Shown one piece after another: positions 58,996 to 64,000 of a stretch of 64,000 nucleotides of DNA. The position numbers and the translations under genes are program-made. The DNA is from JAJXWB01 sp039808645 (lineage in GTDB: Bacteria; Pseudomonadota; Alphaproteobacteria; Rhizobiales; Beijerinckiaceae). The notes beneath the pieces are model-generated. The model made no database searches and had not been told where the DNA came from. It was given only the letters and a program-made list of their open reading frames with translations. The stretch's first letter is position 1. Every line of letters starts with the position of its first letter. Where the stretch lies: NCBI GenBank assembly GCA_039808645.1, contig JBDHTL010000001.1:1-64000 (forward strand). Reading direction: 5' to 3'.

Positions 58996-60399
58996 ATGCA
59001 CTTCAGACCGACCCGCAGCCTCGCCGGCGCGCTCGCAATGGCCGCCACCGCCCTAGCCGCGCCGGCACACGCCACCGAGGGCTATTTCCAGGCCGGCTAC
59101 GGCACGGTGCAGAAGGCGCAGGCAGGCGCAGGCGTCGCCAATCCGCAGGACGCGATGGCGCTGTCGATCAATCCGGCGGGCCTCGTCGACCTGCCGCACA
59201 TGATCACCGGCGGCGCGACGATGTTCATGCCGTTCCGCGGCTATACCGGCACGGGCCCCGGCGGCCTGACCGCGCCCGGCGCCTTCGTCCCGCAGACGAC
59301 GCGCATCGACAGCATCGACAATTATTTCGTGATGCCGCATTTCGCCTATTCCATGCCGATCGACGCCGATACGGCCTGGGGCGTCGCCATGTTCGGCAAC
59401 GGCGGCATGAACACGACCTACCAGAACAGGCTCAACACCTTCCCGACGCCCAATTGCGCGGGCGGCGTGTTCTGCGGCGGCGCGGCCGGCGTCGACCTCA
59501 AGCAGATGTTCCTCACCGCCGGCTTCGCCAAGCGCTTCGGGCCCGTCTCGGTCGGCGTCGCGCCCGTGCTGGCTGTGCAGATGTTCCGCGCCGAGGGCCT
59601 CGGCCAGTTCGGCTTCCCGTTCCTCGGCTTCTTCCCGCCGGGCTTCATTCCGACTTTCTCCGCCGATCCGTTCAATCTGACGAACAACGGCACGGACCTC
59701 TCCTACGGCGGCGGCGTGCGGGCCGGCATCGAGTGGAAGATCACGCCCGCGCTGCGCGTCGGCGTGAGCGGCCAGACGCCGCTGTGGATGACGCCCTTCC
59801 GCAAATACGCCGGCCTCTTCGCCGGCGGCGGCAAGTTCGACATTCCGGCCAACATCACGGCCGGCGTCGCCTTCGACGCCCTGCCGAACCTGACGCTGAT
59901 GGCGGAATACAAGCACATCTTCTACGGCTCGATTCCCGCCATCGCCAATTCCGGCGCGCGCATCATCGTGCCCTTCGTCGTTCCCGCGGGCCCGGGCGCG
60001 CTGCTCGGCTCGGCCAATGGCCCGGGCTTCGGCTGGCGCGATGTCGACGTGTTCACCGTCGGCGCGGAATGGCGCGTGACGCCGCAGCTCGCGCTGCGCG
60101 CCGGCTATGCGCACAACACCAACCCCGTGCGCTGGGATCAGGTGACCTTCAACATCCTCGCGCCCGGCGTCGTCACCGACCACATCACCGCGGGCCTCGG
60201 CTACAAATATACCGAGAACCTGACCTTCGACCTCGCCATGAGCGTCGTGCCGACCCATTCGGTCACCGGCCCGGAAATGACGCCCTTCGGCTACAATGCG
60301 GCGCGCTCGATCACGCTGTCGATGCACCAGTTCGAAGCCTCGCTCGGCGTCTCCTACCGGTTCGGCGACCGGCCGACGGCCGTCGTCGCCAAATACTGA
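58996..60399 (+). CDS. FadL/OmpP1-family outer-membrane channel
   Basis: A 467-residue protein with a signal peptide (MHFRPTRSLAGALAMAATALAAPAHA) and a mature N-terminus TEGYFQAGYGTVQKAQAGAGVANPQDAMALSINPAGLV, which is the FadL hatch-domain pattern (asymmetric NPAG). Repeating amphipathic strands follow, ending in SLGVSYRFGDRP...KY. FadL proteins let hydrophobic molecules such as fatty acids or aromatics pass the outer membrane. Because the promoter carries the sulfur-locus motif, a sulfur-related hydrophobic substrate is possible; this is inference. The ATG at 58996 has GGGAGAA upstream. Confidence 0.9.
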   Translation: MHFRPTRSLAGALAMAATALAAPAHATEGYFQAGYGTVQKAQAGAGVANPQDAMALSINPAGLVDLPHMITGGATMFMPFRGYTGTGPGGLTAPGAFVPQTTRIDSIDNYFVMPHFAYSMPIDADTAWGVAMFGNGGMNTTYQNRLNTFPTPNCAGGVFCGGAAGVDLKQMFLTAGFAKRFGPVSVGVAPVLAVQMFRAEGLGQFGFPFLGFFPPGFIPTFSADPFNLTNNGTDLSYGGGVRAGIEWKITPALRVGVSGQTPLWMTPFRKYAGLFAGGGKFDIPANITAGVAFDALPNLTLMAEYKHIFYGSIPAIANSGARIIVPFVVPAGPGALLGSANGPGFGWRDVDVFTVGAEWRVTPQLALRAGYAHNTNPVRWDQVTFNILAPGVVTDHITAGLGYKYTENLTFDLAMSVVPTHSVTGPEMTPFGYNAARSITLSMHQFEASLGVSYRFGDRPTAVVAKY

Positions 60400-60423
60400 T
60401 CGCTTCCGGGCGCAAGATCATCG

Positions 60424-60451
60424 GGGCCGCGCCGTGTGCGCGGCCCTTTTT
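60424..60451 (+). terminator. Intrinsic terminator after the FadL-type gene
   Basis: GGGCCGCG (60424-60431) and CGCGGCCC (60439-60446) form an 8-base stem followed by TTTTT, 24 bases after the stop codon. Confidence 0.88.
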
Positions 60452-60501
60452 CGTGGCCGAGGCCGCATGCTTGCCGGCACCCTCGTCTCGAGACAAGTTC
60501 C

Positions 60502-60522
60502 CTCCCTCCTGTGGGGAGGGAG
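60502..60522. repeat. GC-rich hairpin before the end of the TetR gene
   Basis: CTCCCTCC TGTGG GGAGGGAG is a perfect 8-base inverted repeat, similar in composition to the hairpin at 14486-14510. It lies just after the TetR stop on the minus strand and may end that transcript. Confidence 0.5.
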
Positions 60523-60533
60523 AGGCCCGCCGC

Positions 60534-61133
60534 CTACGCGCGCAGCGCCCTGAGCACGAAGTCCACCATCTCCTCGACGCTCGGCACCGGCTTGTCGCTG
60601 CATTCCACCATCAGGCGCGGGTGGCAGTAGCAGATGGTGGCGGCCTGGATCAGCGCCGCGCCCTGCTCGGGGTCGATCCGCGCGAACTCGCCGGTCGCCA
60701 CGCCGTCCGCCACGATGCGTCCCATCAGCATGCGCATCGTCAGCACATATTCGTCGACGATCGGCCAGTCCTCCTCGAGCGCGATCTCCACCATCTCGTG
60801 CAATTTGCGCTCGTCGACGAAGCGCTCGGCGTTCATCTTCTGATTGTTGACGATCAGCGTCCGCAGCCTGTCGCTCGCGGTCCCCGGCCCTTCGACGATC
60901 GCCGTCGACACCGAAACGATCAAACCGAGCAGATGGCGCGCCACGGCTCCGTTGATTTCCGCCTTCGAGCCGAAGAAGCGATAGACGTTGGCCGGCGACA
61001 TCCGCAATTCGCGCGCGATGTCGGCGACGGTGGTCTTCTGGAAGCCGATTTCGCGAAAGAGCTTCTCGGCCGTCTCGACGATCCGGGCGCGCGTCTCGGC
61101 GTCCTTCGGCGCTGCAATGTCCGCCTGCATCAT
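60534..61133 (-). CDS. TetR-family transcriptional regulator
   Basis: A 199-residue repressor. The N-terminal helix-turn-helix is ETAEKLFREIGFQKTTVADIARELRMSPANVYRFFGSKAEI (about residues 20-60). The rest is the all-helical ligand domain, which includes two neighbouring cysteines in AATICYCHPRLMVECS. The start ATG at 61133 overlaps the stop of the RND pump gene (ATGA), so it is the last gene of the pump operon and probably controls it. The ligand is unknown. Confidence 0.9.
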   Translation of the reverse strand: MMQADIAAPKDAETRARIVETAEKLFREIGFQKTTVADIARELRMSPANVYRFFGSKAEINGAVARHLLGLIVSVSTAIVEGPGTASDRLRTLIVNNQKMNAERFVDERKLHEMVEIALEEDWPIVDEYVLTMRMLMGRIVADGVATGEFARIDPEQGAALIQAATICYCHPRLMVECSDKPVPSVEEMVDFVLRALRA

Positions 61134-64000
61134 TCCGCTGGCGCTCCGATAATGCCGGCCGCAGCCGGCGGCTCCTCCGTCATGCGCGCCGCCGGCGGCG
61201 CATGCGCCTCGAGCGATCTGCGAAACCATAGCGCATAGAGCGCGGGCAGGAACAGCAGGGTGAGGAAGGTGGCGACGAACAGGCCACCCATGATGACGAT
61301 CGCCATCGGCCCCCAGAAGGTCGAGCGCGACAGCGGGATCATGGCGAGGATGGCGGCGAGCGCCGTCAGCACCACGGGCCTTGCGCGCCGCACCGCCGAT
61401 TCGATGATCGCGTCGCGGTAGGACATGCCGCGCTCCAGGTCCTGCCGGACCTGATCGACCAGAATGATCGAATTGCGCATGTCCATGCCGGCGAGCGCGA
61501 TCAGGCCGAGCAGCGCCACGAAGCCGAACGGCGCGCCGGCGACGTTGAGCGCCAGCGACGATCCGATGATCCCCAGCGGCGCGCTCAGCATCACCAGCGC
61601 CAGCCGCGTGAAGTTCTGCAACTGGAACATCACGATCGCCAGCATGACGAACACCATGACCGGCGCCACCGTCGCAATGGCCGCGTTCGCCTTGGCCGAT
61701 TCCTCGACCGCGCCGCCCATCTCGATGCGATAGCCGGGGGGAAGCTGCGCGCGGATCTGCGCCAATTGCGGCCAGACGCGCATGGAGACGTCCGGCGGCT
61801 GCACGCCGTCCACGACATCCGAGCGCACCGTGATCGACGTGTCGCGACTGCGCCGCCACAGGATCGCGTCCTCGTGTTCGTAGACGATCCTGGCGACCTG
61901 CGAGACCGGCACGGAGACGCCGCTGCGAGCGGTGACCGAGAGATCGCCGAGATGGCCGAGATCGGCGCGCTCCGACTTCACGGCGCGCGCGACGACATCG
62001 ACCTTCTCGGTTCCGTCGCGCACCGTCGTCACCGTCGCGCCGGAGATCAGCATCTGCAGCGAATTGGCGAGATCCTGCGGCGTCAGGCCAAGCGCGCGGG
62101 CGCGATCCTGATCGAGTTCGAGGCGCACGGACGGCATGCGCTCGTTCCAGTCGAGATGCGGATCGCGGACCGCGGGATCGGCGCGCATGATTTCGCGCAC
62201 GCGATAGGCGATGTCGCGCACCTGCGCCGGATCGGCGCCCATCACGCGGAACTGCACGGGGAATCCGACCGGCGGGCCGTAGTTGAACCGGTCGACGCGC
62301 ACGCGCGCTTCCGACAGCGCCCCGTCCGCGATCGCCTTGTCGAGGCGCGCCTTCACCCGCTCGCGCCCCGCCACGTCCCTGGTGAAGACCACGATCTCGG
62401 CAAAGGATTCGTTCGGCAGCTGCGGATTGAGACCGAGCCAGAAACGCGGGGAGCCCTGGCCGATGTAGGTCGAGAAATGGGCGATGTCGGGATCGCCGGC
62501 CAGCATGGCTTCCGCGGTCTCGGCCGTCTTGCGCGTGACGCCGATCGCCGTCCCCTCGGGCATGCGCATCTGGAAGAAAATCTCCGTGCGATCCGAAACC
62601 GGGAAAAATTGCTTCGGCACATGCGTGTAGCCCACCGCCGCGATCGCCATCAGCCCGGCCACGGCGGAGACGACCACGATGCGATGGTCGACGGACCAGC
62701 CGATCAGGATGCGCAGCCCGCGATAGAGCCGCGTATGGTAGATTTCCTCCTCGTCGTGCGACTTCCTGCCCGCGAAGTCGGGCAGCATCTTCACGCCGAG
62801 ATAGGGCGTGAAGACCACCGCCACGAACCACGACGCGACGAGCGCGATCGCCACCACCCAGAAGATGCCGCCGGCATATTCGCCGGAGGTCGAGGGCGCG
62901 AAACCGACAGGCAGGAAGGCCGCAGCCGTCACCAGCGTGCCGGTGAGCATCGGAAAGGCGGTGGAATCCCAGGCGAAGGTCGCGGCCTTCATCCGGTCGA
63001 CGCCCTGCTCCATCTTCACCACCATCATCTCGACCGCGATGATGGCGTCGTCGACCAGAAGCCCGAGCGCGATGATGAGCGCGCCGAGCGTGATGCGCTG
63101 CAGGTCGAGCCCCATGATGTTCATGACGACGAACACCATGGACAGAACGAGCGGCACGGACAGGGCGACGACGACGCCGGTGCGCATGCCCAGCGACAGA
63201 AAGCTGACGAGCAGGACGATCGCCAGCGCTTCGACGAAGGATCGGGTGAATTCGCCGACCGCGTGCTCGACCACCTTCGGCTGGTCGGCGATCTGCGTGA
63301 ATTCGATGCCGACAGGCGTCGCGGCGCGCGCTTCCTCCAGAACGCCCTTCAGCGTCTCGCCGAGGGTGAGAATATTGCCGCCTTTCGCCATGACGACGCC
63401 GATGGCGAGGGCGGGCTTGCCGCCGTAGCGCACGAGAAAGTCCGGCGGATCCTTGAAGCCCGCCGTCACCTCGGCGACATCGCCCAGCCGGAACACGCGG
63501 CCGTTGGCCTCGACCGGCGTTTCCGCGACGGCGGCGGCGCCCGAGAGCGCGCCGGAGATGCGGACGGGGATGCGATTGGCCTGCGTCTCGAACACGCCCG
63601 ACGCCGCAACCGCGTTCTGCCGCGCCAGCGAATCGAAGATCGCCTGCGGCGTCACGCCGAGATTGGCGAGCTTGGCCTGGCTGAATTCGACGAAGACGCG
63701 CTGGTCCTGCGCGCCGTAGAGATTGACCTTCACGACGTCGGGCGCCTTCAGCAGCCGCTGCCGCAGGCTTTCCGCGACGGTCTTGAGTTGCGCGTAGTCC
63801 GCGCCCTCCCCCGTGATCATGTATTGCACGGAATCGACGTCGCCGAATTCGTCGTTGACGTCGGGCCCGACGAGATTGGCAGGCAAGTCGGCGCGAATGT
63901 CGTTCAGCTTCTTGCGCAACAGATAGAACAGCCAAGGAACCTGCGAGGGCGGCGTCGTGTCCTTGAAGATCACCTGCATCGCCGTGAACGACGGCTTGGT
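61130..64000 (-). CDS. RND efflux transporter permease (N-terminus beyond the window)
   Basis: The frame is open to the right edge, so the first about 80-100 codons are missing; 956 residues are present. Features are IALGLLVDDAIIAVEMMVVKME (proton-relay region), the periplasmic loops, and the late IALAGMDMRNSIILVDQVRQDLE. It is an inner-membrane drug, solvent or metal pump of the AcrB superfamily. It is not closely similar to the pump at 25316-28549. The adaptor gene probably lies upstream, outside the window. The TetR gene follows with a four-base overlap. Confidence 0.92.
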   Translation of the reverse strand, partial: TKPSFTAMQVIFKDTTPPSQVPWLFYLLRKKLNDIRADLPANLVGPDVNDEFGDVDSVQYMITGEGADYAQLKTVAESLRQRLLKAPDVVKVNLYGAQDQRVFVEFSQAKLANLGVTPQAIFDSLARQNAVAASGVFETQANRIPVRISGALSGAAAVAETPVEANGRVFRLGDVAEVTAGFKDPPDFLVRYGGKPALAIGVVMAKGGNILTLGETLKGVLEEARAATPVGIEFTQIADQPKVVEHAVGEFTRSFVEALAIVLLVSFLSLGMRTGVVVALSVPLVLSMVFVVMNIMGLDLQRITLGALIIALGLLVDDAIIAVEMMVVKMEQGVDRMKAATFAWDSTAFPMLTGTLVTAAAFLPVGFAPSTSGEYAGGIFWVVAIALVASWFVAVVFTPYLGVKMLPDFAGRKSHDEEEIYHTRLYRGLRILIGWSVDHRIVVVSAVAGLMAIAAVGYTHVPKQFFPVSDRTEIFFQMRMPEGTAIGVTRKTAETAEAMLAGDPDIAHFSTYIGQGSPRFWLGLNPQLPNESFAEIVVFTRDVAGRERVKARLDKAIADGALSEARVRVDRFNYGPPVGFPVQFRVMGADPAQVRDIAYRVREIMRADPAVRDPHLDWNERMPSVRLELDQDRARALGLTPQDLANSLQMLISGATVTTVRDGTEKVDVVARAVKSERADLGHLGDLSVTARSGVSVPVSQVARIVYEHEDAILWRRSRDTSITVRSDVVDGVQPPDVSMRVWPQLAQIRAQLPPGYRIEMGGAVEESAKANAAIATVAPVMVFVMLAIVMFQLQNFTRLALVMLSAPLGIIGSSLALNVAGAPFGFVALLGLIALAGMDMRNSIILVDQVRQDLERGMSYRDAIIESAVRRARPVVLTALAAILAMIPLSRSTFWGPMAIVIMGGLFVATFLTLLFLPALYALWFRRSLEAHAPPAARMTEEPPAAAGIIGAPAE

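Noticed and set aside
61134..63935. Apparent N-terminal extension of the TetR regulator by more than 900 residues
   Set aside because: It is the RND pump gene read in another frame; the DNA-binding domain starts right after 61133.
1..64000. tRNA, rRNA, integrase, transposase or prophage genes marking the sulfur island as a mobile element
   Set aside because: None were recognised on reading both strands, and no attachment-site repeats were seen at the island borders; transfer remains possible but has no direct support here.

Overview
The window is about 64 kb of dense, high-GC DNA. Short overlapping ATGA gene junctions, LivFGMHK-type importers, a phasin with a PHA synthase, and long palindromic repeats of the kind scattered through Hyphomicrobiales (Rhizobiales) chromosomes all point to an alphaproteobacterium. 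The family cannot be fixed from this sequence alone. The right half identifies a sulfur oxidiser using the reverse Dsr pathway.

Left part (1-25042): two ATPases of a branched-chain-amino-acid-type ABC importer (the first cut by the window edge), a small alpha/beta-barrel protein, a wax-ester/diacylglycerol acyltransferase, two paralogous alpha/beta hydrolases, a saccharopine-dehydrogenase-like reductase, and a fused P450/P450 reductase of CYP102 type. A carbon-storage block follows: phasin, GNAT protein, and a class III PHA synthase PhaC with a PhaE-like partner. After it comes a beta-oxidation block with an acyl-CoA ligase, a pair of small acyl-CoA dehydrogenases, a crotonase and a large acyl-CoA dehydrogenase, next to a complete LivFGMHK-type importer. 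This looks like uptake and CoA-dependent breakdown of a carboxylic acid, with carbon storage as PHA and neutral lipid.

Middle (25316-30777): an RND pump and its adaptor, divergent from a small ArsR-family repressor and a YgaP-like membrane protein, then a second ArsR-family repressor. Both repressors carry the cysteine pair spaced 66 residues apart that is typical of the persulfide sensors SqrR and BigR.

Sulfur island (30833-60399): on the minus strand a full operon dsrABEFHCMKLJOPN continues into a siroheme synthase (cysG type) and an Mrp/ApbC Fe-S carrier. Divergent from dsrA are an Fe(II)/2-oxoglutarate oxygenase and two tiny genes of unknown function; a DsrC paralogue lacking the C-terminal cysteine faces them. 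Next, on the plus strand, come sulfide:quinone oxidoreductase, two tandem SulP transporters, soeABC (cytoplasmic sulfite oxidation), dsrE2 and tusA, then a SoxS-like thioredoxin (minus strand) and a FadL-type outer-membrane channel. Read together: sulfide or sulfane sulfur is oxidised by SQR, carried through TusA/DsrE2, DsrEFH and DsrC, oxidised to sulfite by DsrAB with DsrL, and to sulfate by SoeABC; the SulP proteins could move the anions. aprBA, sat and soxXAYZB are not in this window.

The most notable unexplained structure is a short AT-rich motif, about CGAATAT-N3-AAT, found in six intergenic regions of the RND/ArsR and sulfur loci. In several of them it overlaps a recognisable promoter. 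It is a good candidate operator for the two ArsR repressors and would join these loci into one sulfur-responsive regulon.

Right edge (60534-64000): a TetR regulator overlapping a second RND pump gene that is truncated by the window end.
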